A stretch of 24,065 nt of DNA from Euprymna scolopes (GCA_024364805.1 CM044513.1:66853619-66877683); one strand, 5' to 3'. Shown: positions 8,957 to 18,582, counted from the first letter of the stretch. The notes: a model not told the origin generated them from the sequence alone. Numbers and translations are program-made.

Positions 8957-9528
8957 CAAGAAGTGGAAGTCCATAACAATTAAACAACAGTCACTCGGAT
9001 GTAAGTGTGACACACAAAATAACACATATGGTATGCTATCAATATATAGATAACCATACAGATATGTACATGTTTTTCTACATTGGTATGCATGACAATG
9101 TTTCGATCTCCAGTTATTAATAACTAAGATCTCATCAGACAAAAAATCTTTTTTGACTCTTCAACCTTTGTTACATCTTCCCACCATGGGGGAGGGCGAT
9201 GAATAACTTCTCCTAAAAGTTTGTTCAGAACATCAAAAACTTTGAAGAGTCGTTTGTTTAATGCTTAAGTAAGCACAGTGTCCAATTTTATGCGCAAATA
9301 TATGAGCAGTATGATAGTAGTTTTTCTGTGCCCCATGTCGGTAACACTGTAATGATGTCATCGTTTAAGGCTGCTGAAGGATGAGTTGCGCCTTAAGGTG
9401 TAAAGTGGAAGAAGGAAGGCCTCTTTTTTTGTCAGCAAAATGTTGGAAAAGGTCTACTGGAGGCTTACTACACCGATATATATAACAATTCCCCACATAA
9501 AGAAATATAAAAATAGTTTGTTTCTGTT
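8957..9528. other. Unassigned stretch
   Basis: No coding region, RNA gene or repeat is recognised. The sequence is mixed AT-rich with a poly(T) run at 9424-9431. Confidence 0.35.
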
Positions 9529-9562
9529 ACTTTCTAGGGCAATTGCTCTTGACATATTAAAG
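9529..9562 (+). mobile_element. Isolated LINE fragment around RT motif A
   Basis: TTTCTAGGGCAATTGCTCTT and the following GACATATTAAA match the RT motif A segment of the nearby LINE at 9869-9905 almost exactly. They translate as LSRAIALDILK against VSRTIALDISK. The similarity does not extend clearly to either side. It is either a tiny separate fragment of the same family or a local duplication made when the main copy inserted. Confidence 0.55.
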
Positions 9563-9739
9563 ATGTCTCATTTGCACGGCTTACGCAGAGAGACTGATTT
9601 GAAAAAAACTTTATTTCTTTAGGCTCTTTATGACGTCATTCATCATCTGTCATCGTTCGGCTCTTTTGTCTACCATCTGACCTGTTGCCTCATCTTTACT
9701 TCATTTAAGCCTGGGAAAAATTCTGTTTGCAAAATAAGG

Positions 9740-10970
9740 TTTATCATAACATAACACCTTAACAAAAATAACCTTCTCAGTGACATGCAATATGGTTTCC
9801 GTTCTGCTAGATCTACAACAGATGTGCTAACTGTTATATCTCATAGAATTAATGAATCTCTCAATGGAGGCTTCGTTTCTAGGACAATTGCTCTTGACAT
9901 ATCAAAAGCCTTTGATAGGGTATGGCATAAACGTCTATTCCACAAGATCTCCAGCTGCAGTATAGCAGGAAATGTATTCTCAATTATTAAATCATTTCTC
10001 TCTGATGGGTTTATAAGCATAGTGGTTGATGGGCAGAAATCAAAAGCTCACAGTATTAATGCTGGAGTCCCTCAAGGGTCCATCCTGGGTCCTACTCTCT
10101 TCCTGATCTACATCAATGATCGCCCAAATCACATCCTAAGATCATTCAGAGACATTTATGCTGATGACACTACTATCTATGGCAACACTTCAAAGGCCAT
10201 AAATAACCACAATCTCTCTGATTCTCTCTCTACTGATCTTGAGCACGTGGTACAATAAGGAAAGAGGTGGCTGGTTAATTTTAATGCATCTAAAACCAAG
10301 CTTCTATCTTTCCATCAGCAAAACTGTAACCCTTGTTTGGCATCAATTGAAATGAACGGTTCTTGTGTTGAGGAGGTTCCATGCTTTGACAAGCTTCTTG
10401 GATTGACTTTTACTCCTGACCTGAAATGGAACGCACATATCAAATCTGTGGCCAAGGTCGCTGGAAGATAGTAGGATCATTCTACTGCTCCAGTAGATAT
10501 CTCATTACCGATGCAATTCTCTATCTGTACAAAAGCCAAGTACATCTTAGGATGGAGTAGTGTTGCCACATCTGGACAGGAGCTGCTAAAAGCCGCCTAT
10601 CCTGCTTTGACAGAGTCCAAAATAGACTTTGTGGCCTAGTAGGGCATGCCTTTTTCTCTTCCATGCAACCTCTTACCCACAAATCATCATTTTCATGGCA
10701 AGTGCTCGTCTGAGCTCCAATCTATGATCCCCCCTTGCCAAACTTTCATGAAAAACACTCACCTAGCTGAAACCACTATCAATAATTTCCCCCCCTCCCG
10801 CTCTTTATCTGTGCCTAAGCCTAAATGAAGAATCCATGAACAAAGCTTCTTTTTTTAGACCTGCATGCCTGTGGAAGTCTCTTCTGCGTTTCTGCTTTCC
10901 AGCTGATTATGACATGATCGTCTTCAAGTCCAATGTAAACAATTTCCTGATGAGCCGTTCTCTTAAATAA
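9740..10970 (+). pseudogene. Reverse transcriptase (ORF2 C-terminal part), inactivated
   Basis: The intact enzyme would copy LINE RNA into DNA at a nicked chromosomal target. Visible motifs in order are QYGFRSARSTTD, ALDISKAFDRVWHK (motif A, first Asp), AGVPQGSILGPTLFLIYIND (motif B) and YADD (catalytic Asp pair, at 10159-10170). WLVNFNASKTKLLSF and FDKLLGLTFTPDLKWNAHI follow. Then, in shifted frames, come ILYLYKSQVHLRMEY, HIWTGAAKSRLSCFDRVQN, GKCSSELQSMIP and finally FKSNVNNFLMSRSLK. Clear breaks include a stop at 10256-10258 where the family has a Trp-like position (VVQ*GKRW). A frameshift lies near 10470, where VAGR is followed by two stops, and further frame changes occur after 10640. The longest uninterrupted frame is 9785-10258 (157 codons). 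The RT active-site residues are preserved, so decay is moderate, but the copy cannot move on its own. Confidence 0.88.
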
Positions 10971-11042
10971 TCCAATTTACCATATTTCCATTACTAACGA
11001 TTACTACAATGTTGTCCCATTGACTACCTTACACTCATTAAC

Positions 11043-11076
11043 TCTTATCCTTGAGTGGCATCTGGGCCTTGATAAG
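11043..11076 (+). other. LINE 3'-terminal stem-loop
   Basis: CTTATC at 11043-11048 pairs with GATAAG at 11071-11076 across a 22-base loop, 15 bases before the poly(A). The copy at 5898-5930 keeps both stem halves and a 21-base loop, although the loop differs at several positions. In other LINEs a 3' hairpin is recognised by the reverse transcriptase, so a similar role is plausible here. Confidence 0.5.
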
Positions 11077-11308
11077 TGGTGATTCCTGTGCAAAAAAAAA
11101 AAAATTTTTAAACCTCATGTTAAATAAAGTTATATGATGTGTCTCGTTTGAAGTAGCTGAGTGGTTTGGGCTACAGTATTCAAGTAATAATATGGTTAGT
11201 CAACTTACTGAACGAGTGTTCATGGTGAAAGTTGGCATGAGGCTTTTGACATACCTTTAAATGTCTTTTCAGGCAGCTCTACCAGCCAGTATTTATGCCA
11301 GTCATATA

Positions 11309-11730
11309 TGTAACATAGTCGCTATATCAAAGAAACAGAGGACAAGAAAGAACAAAAGCCTTTATATCTAGTATTTCCAACAACGCAATTTTTCTATTCA
11401 AACAGTTCATTTTTCCTTCTCCAGCCACGTGTGACTTCTCATTTCTGCTTTAACGTCACCCACGTTTCTCAAACACATGCTTCTCCCGTCACATCTCAAA
11501 CCCCTCTTCTCTGAACATCGCTTCTCCCTGAACACGTCTCAAATGTCACTACTTCTCCGAACATGTCTCGCTTCTTTGAACACCTGCTTTGCCAAACATC
11601 ACTCCCTTTCCGGCTACACGTCCTTTTATCTCTGTTGTGATGTCACTTTGCACGCCTAGCTTGGTCATTTGCCAGCATCTATTAGAATATTCTTGTAAGG
11701 AGGAACCCGGATGTACTTATATTCGTTACA
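11309..11730 (-). mobile_element. LTR-like fossil (solo LTR candidate)
   Basis: On the minus strand the segment begins TGTAACGAATATAAG and ends CTATGTTACA. The tips are therefore inverted TGTAAC/GTTACA, the TG...CA form of retroviral-type LTRs. A TATA-like GATATAAAGG lies near its 3' side. Inside is an imperfect set of GAGAAG/TTCAGAGAAG motifs (11440-11600). No internal coding region flanks it, so it would be a solo LTR about 420 bp long. No clear target duplication was seen, and the family (Gypsy or BEL type) is undetermined. It looks old. Confidence 0.5.
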
Positions 11731-12145
11731 TCACAATAGCAGTTGAACCATTGACGACGGACATTATGAATATTAGATGTACTCTCAAAATATCCAAACA
11801 AACCTATTTTACATAATCGATGGCAGCCATCTTGAATACATAACATGTTTACTCAATTCAACTGTCGTCATTCAAAGGTGATAAAAAGATTATCTTTGTT
11901 CATGAATAATTAAAATTCTTTGTGACAGGTGATCCCATCATTTTTTTTTTAATGTTTTTTTTTTGTCGTTTTCATTGTAAACTTTGAAATGTCTGTCATA
12001 TTCTAAACTGAAATTGATCAAATCTGAGGTCACGTGAACGACTGACCAATCTGACTTTAAATAATGGACTTTCCTACACTTGATGTAAAAAGTGAAGTTT
12101 CTAAATTTTGGAGATGAGGAATTTAATTGAAATTATTTGACACCT
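11731..12145. other. Unassigned AT-rich stretch
   Basis: Poly(T) runs occur at 11940-11962. No gene, repeat partner or RNA gene is recognised. Confidence 0.35.
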
Positions 12146-12250
12146 TATTTATTTGCGCACTGTTATTCTCATCTTCATAGTTGTTGTGTGTTTCACCACG
12201 TTTCGGCCAACTATTCCTCTGGCCTTCTTCAGGTGGTTAACCGAAATGAG
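12146..12250 (-). repeat. Repeat with CTGAAGAAGGCC...GGCCGAAACGT hairpin
   Basis: Read on the minus strand it holds CCTGAAGAAGGCCAGAGG followed by AATAGTTGGCCGAAACGTGG. GGCC at both ends can pair as a hairpin. The neighbouring CACTGTTATTCTCATCTT resembles sequences at 13329-13345 and 13690-13725. This type of CTGAAGA...CCGAAAC motif is common in animal interspersed repeats, but I cannot name the family. Confidence 0.45.
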
Positions 12251-12339
12251 ATAGGAATGCTGAGTCTCTTAACTATATCCTGAAGAAAAAAAAAAATCAT
12301 CCCATATATTGTTTTTTTTATTATTTTTTTTTATTTTTT

Positions 12340-12709
12340 TATTTTTTATTTTTCTTCACTGATTCTTACAACTTTTTATATATTTTCTAGATTATAATAT
12401 CTCCGAATTATGAAACAAGGTCGTCTCTATCTTTCATTTGAGCGACTTTTATGCTACAAAATTTGCGCTGTGATTCCATTTCTCTATGGCGTGATGTAGA
12501 AAAGCAGACGTTGACGTTCATTTAAGCACCTGCTTTTTTAACCATTTAATTTCTACTCTTCTCACTTCTCTGCCCTCTTAGCGTCGTAAGTTACCAGGCT
12601 TTCTTTTCTGACTTCGCCTCTAGGCGTCGGGTTCGAGCCTACCTACTTAACAAATTTTTTTTTCTTTTACACCTCCAAACACCCAGGCAATGCCAGGCCA
12701 CCCCACTAG
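12340..12709 (+). mobile_element. Helitron-like copy, upstream of a second copy
   Basis: The segment parallels 12815-13311. Shared blocks are AACTTTTTATATA, TTATAATATCT, a GGGTTCGAGCCTACCTAC block (12617 onward) against GAGTTCGAGCCTGCCTGC, and an end ACCCAGGCAATGCCAGGC followed by CCACCCCACTAG-T. The terminal hairpin is more degenerate than in the downstream copy. The 5' end was not found. No ORF is visible. Confidence 0.5.
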
Positions 12710-13311
12710 TTTATATATATGAAAGGCAAAAGTTACGAGCGCATTTTTGTATGTTCAAGAAAGGGTTTTTTTTCTAGGGAGGGGGGTCTCGAAAGGGTTA
12801 CTATTTCGTAGAACTTTTTATATACTCCCGAGGTTATAATATCTATAATTTACATTCATTTTGATCAAATTTTATAAAACTCCCTATTTCATTCTTTCGC
12901 ATGTTTGTTTGTCTTTTTCGTATAAATAAAGCAAAACTAATCGAAGAGAAGTAGGCCATCTGGCTTTCCTGCCAGGAACGTCTTGAAAGCAATTAACTTT
13001 GATCAATGTTACGAAAACCCTTCATATCAGACAATTGCTAATCATTTGAAGAGCTCCCCCCTTTTTGGGAGGGAGCTTGGTTTCCCCAAAATCGTGGGCA
13101 AGCAAAAACTGGCCTGCAGTCAAGCTTCATTTCTACGGCTGCGTGATTCTTAACTTATTTACTTCAAGTCAACTTTTTAATCGTTAAATTTGAATGCTTT
13201 TCACTTCCGCTTGCATCTTTCTTTTCCACCTTTGCATCACGAGTTCGAGCCTGCCTGCCTACTAAAACTTTTTTATTCAAATACCCGAGCAACGCCGGGC
13301 AACTCCGCTAG
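12710..13311 (+). mobile_element. Helitron-like copy with 3' hairpin and CTAG-T end
   Basis: The 3' end shows ACCCGAGCAACGCCGGGC at 13283-13300, an 8-base spacer and CTAG at 13308-13311 followed by T. This is the Helitron layout of a hairpin about ten bases before CTRR. The body resembles 12340-12709. The 5' boundary is uncertain. It could start directly after the CTAG-T of the upstream copy, giving two tandem copies. No Rep/helicase coding sequence is present. Confidence 0.6.
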
Positions 13312-13325
13312 TATATAATATTTGA

Positions 13326-13372
13326 CTACTGTTCTCAGTTTGAGTGTTATTCTCACAACGTTTTAGTCACTG
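13326..13372 (+). repeat. Left arm of an inverted repeat around a SINE
   Basis: The sequence ACTGTTCTCAGTTTGAGTGT and then ACAACGTTTTAGTCA appears as its reverse complement at 13683-13729, with about 10-15 percent difference. The SINE at 13482-13672 lies between the two arms. The CGTTTCGGTCA part links these arms to the repeat at 12146-12250. Confidence 0.55.
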
Positions 13373-13481
13373 ATATAAGAATGATATTGCATTAATATGT
13401 CCTACTTAATAATATTTTGATATGGATTGAATTGAGAAGGGAGGTGCATTAGGAGGAATAATAATAAGAAATTCTTTTTAT

Positions 13482-13672
13482 TATTATTTAATCCACAGAG
13501 GTAGCATGGTCTCATTCCGTCAGCCATGACCAAGTAGAAGTCTTAAGTAATTTATAATTGTATTATTAGTATTACCTGCACTGAGGATTGAACCTTTAAC
13601 TTTCAGAAGAGTTTCACTTACAACTGAATTTTTATTTAGTCCTTTATCCATTATGCCATGGGTCCTTGTGGT
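13482..13672 (-). mobile_element. tRNA-derived SINE
   Basis: On the minus strand the head reads CCATGGCATAATGGATAAAG. The A box is TGGCATAATGG (13658-13648) and the B box is AGGTTCAATCCT (13595-13584). This is the split internal Pol III promoter of tRNA-derived SINEs. The body continues with TAAATTACTTAAGACTTCTA and CTTGGTCATGGCTGACGG, and the tail is ATTAAATAATAATAAAAAG. It encodes no protein and would use a LINE's reverse transcriptase to move. Related copies are at 14325-14432 and 21205-21445. Confidence 0.75.
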
Positions 13673-13682
13673 CGAAGGTTAC

Positions 13683-13729
13683 ATTGACCGAAACGTTGTG
13701 CAAATAACACTCAAGATGAGAACAGTGGT
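13683..13729 (-). repeat. Right arm of the inverted repeat around the SINE
   Basis: This is the partner of 13326-13372. On plus it reads GACCGAAACGTTGTGCAAAT, then AACACTCAAGATGAGAACAG. Confidence 0.55.
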
Positions 13730-14324
13730 GTGAATAATCCAAATCATATTATAGTAAAGTAGTTCAGTTGTTTTGTTAACGAGGATGAAAGAACTTTAAG
13801 GAAATGGCCTACATTTGTTGTATTGTCGGTTCTTTGATCTGTTTATCGCTGCTACATATATATAATCATGTTTGTTGCACTTCTACGAAATATGTGCTGC
13901 TATTAAATATATACACTCTAGCTTGTTCCAGCCGTTCCACAATCAAACACGTATTTCTTTTTTTTTATTCTTTTGCCTGTCAATGGTCGTAGGACGTATC
14001 GAGCAAGGGTGGTGAAAGGCGGAGGTTAAGGTGACGAGCTAACGACATGAAGATCGCGTGCTTCTTTCTGTCTGTTTTTGTGTTCATCTTGTTTTATTGA
14101 CAAATTCTTACTTTGTTCCACCATATGTGTGTACAAAGTCTGATCTGGTTTTTCTTTGTTCTATCAGAGGTCAATATATATGTACAAAGTCCGACCTGGT
14201 TTTTCTTTGTGCTTTGCTAACCTGGAATTTGTGTCTGTGCACAATCTCCAAATTCCCTTTACCTTGCTCATCTTTTTTTATAACAAATCTTAGAATTTAT
14301 GCAGAATTTCATGAAGGCAGATTT
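13730..14324. other. Unassigned stretch with a 51-bp duplication
   Basis: GTACAAAGTCTGATCTGGTT, continuing into TTTCTTTGT, occurs at 14131-14159. It recurs with two changes at 14182-14210, 51 bp apart and in frame with an open frame from 14058 to 14411. The frame has no recognisable domain, so I treat it as non-coding. Confidence 0.4.
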
Positions 14325-14432
14325 TTTTTTAGTTCTGTCAGCCATGACCAAGTAGAAGTGTTAATTATTTTAATGTTATTCTTAGTTTCTGTCGCCTATA
14401 ATAAGGACTGAATCTTCAACATCCAGAAGGAC
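14325..14432 (-). mobile_element. SINE fragment (3' part plus B-box region)
   Basis: CTGTCAGCCATGACCAAGTA and GAAGT match the minus-strand SINE body at 13515-13545. At 14404-14414 AGGACTGAATC corresponds to the B box, with changes. The A-box half is not recognisable. It is an older, truncated relative of 13482-13672. Confidence 0.55.
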
Positions 14433-15474
14433 AGACATCTACTCCCCGCTTAGGATGGCCCCCTATAAATCTGATTTCAGTGGCAATGTGTCTTTTGAGG
14501 GCGGGAAGATCTAAAAGTATAAAGTTTAGAACTGATTCTTAATCAACCCCTTGAACCACTCAATCCTAAAACTCACAAATTGAGGCCCCCATCAGATTCG
14601 GTATTTAATAACCTGAAAAGGGTTAATATGCCATAAAACAAACTGAACTTACTACCAGCGTCATGATAAATTGTAACACTATTCCATGGGGATTCGTGCC
14701 AATGTTTCCTCACTTCAATCGACCCTTGTTCTGAGTTTAAGAGATAGAAGGAATTCGCTAGTTATCAAAGCCGATATCAGAATAATATCCTGCCCTTAAT
14801 AAACGACTTGTTTTATGGAAATTACCTGATGCTGGCCATAAATATTGGAAATAACAAGTAATTCTGCTTCTTGCCGGTAATCGAATTCTTCCAGTTAATA
14901 CGCATTCGTATAGAAGGTTTCTTTCTCCATGTAAATAACTTACATTATTTGCAATAGGCACAATGATAGATAAGTGATGGAGGTTTTGAAATGGCAACGG
15001 AGATACGTTTGGCAGGTACTTGTGATTTGGATCCTTGCTATGGGCTGATACAGCGCACCAGTTAACATAATGTTGAAATAAATACTGTAATATACATGTA
15101 ATATTTTCATAGAAAAGCTTAAATGAACAAACTCAAATCAACAATTCACACATGTCTTTTACAGCAAACGCCTACTCGTTGTACTTGTGTGATTTTTGCC
15201 AGTGAGCGATCAAGAGAAAAATCAATTATTAAAAGTATTTTTACATATGTGCATGGTCGCTGATCTTTCATTCTTTTTATTGTCACTGTGGGCAGTTCCT
15301 TGTATAATTTCGTTGCCCAGTGACTGTTGATCATCGGTTGTTTAAATTGGACAAATGAAACTAATGCATAGCATAATGGAGACTTGCTGCGGTTTTAAAA
15401 GTTTTATTGGGAAGAGAAGTTCGTCCATGAGGGGAAAGATTAAAATTAATTCCTTCTTACTTAGTCTTAAAAAT
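14433..15474. other. Unassigned stretch with a dispersed-repeat trace
   Basis: At 14599-14650 CAGATTCGGTATTTAATAAC and CTGAAAAGGGTTAATATGCC match the tandem array at 19967-20345. The rest, including open frames at 14758-14997 and 15146-15334 (minus), has no recognised motif. Confidence 0.4.
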
Positions 15475-15727
15475 AGTCAACACACAGACAGAGTCTAAAG
15501 GCAATATTCACTTAGATTTCTTTATTGTCAGACACGTCTTATCTGTTTGCTTCCCTGGCTCAAACTGCCTTGAAACTCAGTCCCGTTCCCTGATCATTAT
15601 TTATGTAATATTATCGACACATGCATTTCTAGCACATTTCATCTAGGGAAGTTATCTTTGTACGCTCGCATCAGTCATACCAGTTGCACTGGGTCTATTT
15701 CTGTTTGCTTGACAGACCATCCTGACA
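15475..15727 (-). mobile_element. LTR-like fossil, ~250 bp
   Basis: On the minus strand it starts TGTCAGGATGGTC at 15727. It has a TATA-like ACATAAATA near 15600, a polyadenylation signal AATAAA at about 15525-15520, and ends near GTGTTGAC. The order of TG start, TATA box, poly(A) signal and short U5 is that of a compact LTR. No internal region was recognised beside it, and target duplications are unclear. The call is tentative. Confidence 0.4.
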
Positions 15728-15850
15728 TGTAGTAAATGTAACCCTCCTGAAGTTCATACTAGTAAACTTAATCTCTACTTACTGGCATAGGGTTCCAATA
15801 TGTATCACCAAGATCCACACTAGCAATTAATAAGTTTATATAGCGACAAA

Positions 15851-15968
15851 TATATATAGCACAATCACATTGACACACTAGTTCCTATTGTATCACTGAA
15901 GTTAAGAAACGTTGAGCCTGGTCAGTATTAAATAGGTGATAATTTGAGAATACCAGGTGCTGTATGTG
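15851..15968 (+). pseudogene. 5S rRNA-like pseudogene, nearly full length
   Basis: The segment aligns along its whole length with animal 5S rRNA. ATCACTGAAGTTAAGAAACG matches the conserved AUCxCxGAAGUUAAGCAACG, GAGCCTGGTCAGTATT matches GGGCCUGGUCAGUACU, and GAGAATACCAGGTGCTGTA matches GGGAAUACCGGGUGCUGUA. Position 1 of 5S falls near 15851 and position ~118 near 15968, with at most a one-base net gap. The 5' third is weaker (ATCACATTGACACAC against AUACCACGUUGAAAGCAC). The internal promoter (A box, intermediate element, C box) is altered, so transcription is doubtful. It is either a dispersed 5S pseudogene or the head of a 5S-derived SINE (SINE3 type). No second copy is in this window. Confidence 0.78.
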
Positions 15969-16285
15969 CCCTTTGGTATGCATTACGTGTAGAGATAGTA
16001 GTGATAGTATTAATGTCTGTTCCACATGCAGGCACATGTATTTGTAAATAGAGCAATATTACTACATTTTAAAGACACACATATACATCGAGAACTTGAA
16101 TGCCGACTACGCACTATCCTCGAGTGTCTAAGGTTTCTCTATACGGGGGTTTGTCGGGACAACCTGGCATGAGGATACTTTTCCCTGCAAGTAAACCCAA
16201 ATTAAATATTAAAAATCACGTCATATTAACAGCCCACATAAGATCTCTTCTATATGGCTGGCCCACACTGGCTTTTATGAGGAAC
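15969..16285. other. Unassigned stretch
   Basis: A 62-codon open frame (16100-16288, plus) shows no domain and runs into the Helitron end, so it is not called. Nothing else is recognised. If the 5S-like unit belongs to a SINE, its body would lie here. Confidence 0.35.
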
Positions 16286-16420
16286 TAACAAGGATACCCG
16301 GCGTTTCCCGGGTGGACATAAAGTTCAATTTGCACACAGCTGCTATACTAAGGATACTGAGCACTTTCATCGATACCCACACAACAATTTAAAAAATAAA
16401 AGAATGGAATCGCCCAAAAA
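16286..16420 (-). mobile_element. Helitron-like 3' end
   Basis: On the minus strand the segment ends with the hairpin ACCCGGGAAACGCCGGGT (16313-16296), then ATCCTTGTTAG and T. The hairpin matches those at 2196-2212 and 13283-13300. The final CTAG is changed to TTAG or similar, so the exact boundary (about 16286) is uncertain. The element extends to higher coordinates, but its 5' end was not identified. Confidence 0.52.
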
Positions 16421-17000
16421 AAAAAAGAATTACGTGACAACCTCCTCTCCAGATACTCTGGCAGAAGGAACACAAAGAGAAGCACTGTTTCTCGTTGCTC
16501 GTGCACTTTCCCTTGAAATAACAATAGAGTGGAAAAAGACTAGCAACACCTCTTCTGGGATAAAGGGATTGTGAAGAACGACATTATTCCCTACTAGATT
16601 GTGAAGCCAATTTTGTATTTTATCAAGAAAGAGTGTTCTGTGCAGCACCTTGTCACATATGGTAGTAATACTATTTTAGGACGTATCTGACCATGATCTA
16701 CGTAAAGTGCTTGTTGTGACGTGGCGTGAACATGTGACTGCGCTTCACATATATTTAAGGAAAATGAAACTGGTAGTTGCCAGTGAAAGCTGTGAGTTAG
16801 AAATACAAATTCATAGTGAAACTGTTAGCAGTTTACTTACCAACTCAATTACCAACTGTTGCTACCCGACACGAACGTCTATTATTGTACCTATCAGAAT
16901 AAATCTATTTTATATTATTATATTTTATATTATTATAACTGTGTATTGTTTTCCACTCGACTATAGTATTGCATCGGAAGTTAGGTACTTTCAGGAGCGG
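16421..17000. other. Unassigned stretch, possibly Helitron interior
   Basis: Open frames at 16430-16648 (minus) and 16707-17051 (plus) have no recognised domains. A direct repeat TTTATATTATTATA occurs twice near 16909-16935. Confidence 0.35.
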
Positions 17001-17767
17001 TATCATTCAAGCACAGAATTGTTTGAATATATGGTTAAGTTACAATTTTAGTCATTTAGAACTGCTTTAAAGCTTCACCGTTCACTCATTTTTCGAACAA
17101 ATTTCAAACAACTATTAGAGTTTATAGATAACCTTCTCAACTATATTGTGAAAAAAAAACATTTTCAATTTTCCTTCAGTAAAAAAAAAAGTTATGATGA
17201 ATTTACTGGTTTCAAAATCGTAAAAATTTGTAAGGTGAGCAACGTTTTTTATGACTGGTTTCCATAGCAAGTACGTCGCTTCAGCAGCAAGTGTTGCTAC
17301 TAATTTACTGCTTTCGCAAAAAGAGAAGTAGCAAGTAAAACAGAGAGAATGAAAGCAGACGATTGCCGTACGTTGTTTTACATATGTGTATGTTTTGTTT
17401 ATGGGGGCAAAAAAATAAGACTGAAATAAAAAATAAAAAAACAAGTGAATTTTCTGGAAGCCTGGAAAAATAATGGATTACAATAGAAAAATGCGAGCAT
17501 GAAAAGTAATATGGTTAAGCTTAAACATGGAAAACAAAAGGACAAGATATTCTAGTGAAAAATGTAATAAATTTATAACTTAAAATATTGCAGCATTAAG
17601 AATTAATATGATATAAACTGAATTTTAAAAAATTCTTAATTCTGCAATATTTTAAGTTATAAATTGATTACATTTTTTATTCGAATATTTTTTCCTTTTG
17701 TTTTCCATATTAAAGCTTAACAATATTACTTTACATGCTCGCATTTTTCTATTGTAATCTATGATTT
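17001..17767 (+). repeat. Composite repeat, copy 2, ending in a palindrome
   Basis: Collinear with 6712-7558. The body at 17001-17468 contains TTTGAATATATGGTTAAG, AGTTATGATGAATTTACTGG and TTTATGACTGGTTTCCATAG. The terminal palindrome spans 17469-17767, with arms that meet near 17615-17635. Copy 2 lacks ~40 bp present in copy 1 (GGATGAAAGGGAGATAATTG and following) and ~25 bp within the left palindrome arm. The ends of the palindrome (ATCATAGATTACAATAG inverted) are shared between copies, so the palindrome has a defined edge. Confidence 0.78.
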
Positions 17768-17937
17768 GATTTGAGGATTTTCCCAGCAATCTTAACAACA
17801 TAGTGGATATAAGTCTTTCTATTATGGATCTGGATTGAAAGTCAGTCCTATGAGTTTCTTTCTTCTTCTATTTTTTGTTTTTTATTATTATTTTATAGCA
17901 TTTATGGGAACATGATGAGAATTAGCAGTGAACCGGA

Positions 17938-18582
17938 TGTTAACGCATCCACCATGAGAGACAAAATGAAAACTCGTCTTTTGCACATGGCTCCACACAT
18001 CGCTTCCGCTTGGGAAGAAAAAAATAAGATAACCACAAAATGATTATCGACCAATGGCAGAGCCCCACGCCTAAAATAAACACCTCAAATATCACAGTAA
18101 CTGGGAGCCAGTTTGCCACTATAAAAAGAGGGAACCAAAAAGAGGGAAGAAGAGAACTCGCCCTGCTGCGTCAGTGAACGCACGGACAGATTCTCCCACC
18201 CGACCTAAAGAGATGAGGAGGAGGAGGAAAAAGAAGACGAAGACGCTGGGCTACTAGCTGCTGATGAAAAAGTCACCCGCTTTCCAGTTACAAGCCAGGA
18301 CACACATCACCAACAGCAGGATAGCCGGCCTACCCTAACCATCTCCACCGTCCAAGAGATAAGTTACAGTTTACGAACATTCATTCCTTGTTACATCGTA
18401 CATACCTGCAAACATTCTACAAATATTCACCGTAATACAAACTGTCAAATATCTCCATCGGACAATCCATTCTTCGTTAAATCACATTCCATACTACGAA
18501 CACTTTGCCTCTCCTAATATAAATTGTTAGTAGTAAATAAAATCGGTTCTGAACCTTCAATATTCGTCTGTGTTTAATTATA
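17938..18582 (+). mobile_element. LTR fossil (Gypsy-like), 5' LTR type
   Basis: The segment starts TGTTAACGCATCC. It has an inverted-CCAAT-type region with CCAATGGCAGAGCC near 18051, a strong TATA box TATAAAAAGAG at 18120-18130, a GC-richer R/U5-like part, and a poly(A) signal AATAAA at 18536-18541. It ends next to a tRNA-type primer binding site at 18583-18598. That order is U3-R-U5 of a retrotransposon LTR on the plus strand, about 645 bp long. Little or no recognisable internal coding region follows, so most of the element has been lost. It is moderately old. Confidence 0.62.

Larger units (their letters stand above)
9740..11104 (+). mobile_element. LINE family 2 (non-LTR retrotransposon), 5'-truncated copy with poly(A)
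   Basis: This is the most complete retroelement here. It begins inside ORF2 at the NNLLSDMQYGFRSARST segment and contains most of the reverse transcriptase core. A C-terminal region, a stop at 10968-10970, a ~120-bp 3' untranslated region and a poly(A) run at 11092-11104 follow. The endonuclease and ORF1 are missing. The CTTATC/GATAAG stem close to the tail is shared with the copy at 5755-5960. The family looks like the broad Jockey/CR1-type group by its RT and its MEYCCHIW downstream block. The clade is not certain. Confidence 0.85.

Noticed and set aside
12600-12640. tRNA gene (GGGTTCGAGCCT box B)
   Set aside because: No acceptable A box or anticodon stem could be drawn upstream, so only the box-B-like motif is noted.
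14058-14411. 117-codon open frame with CTKSDLVFLC twice
   Set aside because: The repetition is a 51-bp DNA duplication, which happens to be in frame. Nothing recognisable flanks it, and the end runs into a SINE fragment.
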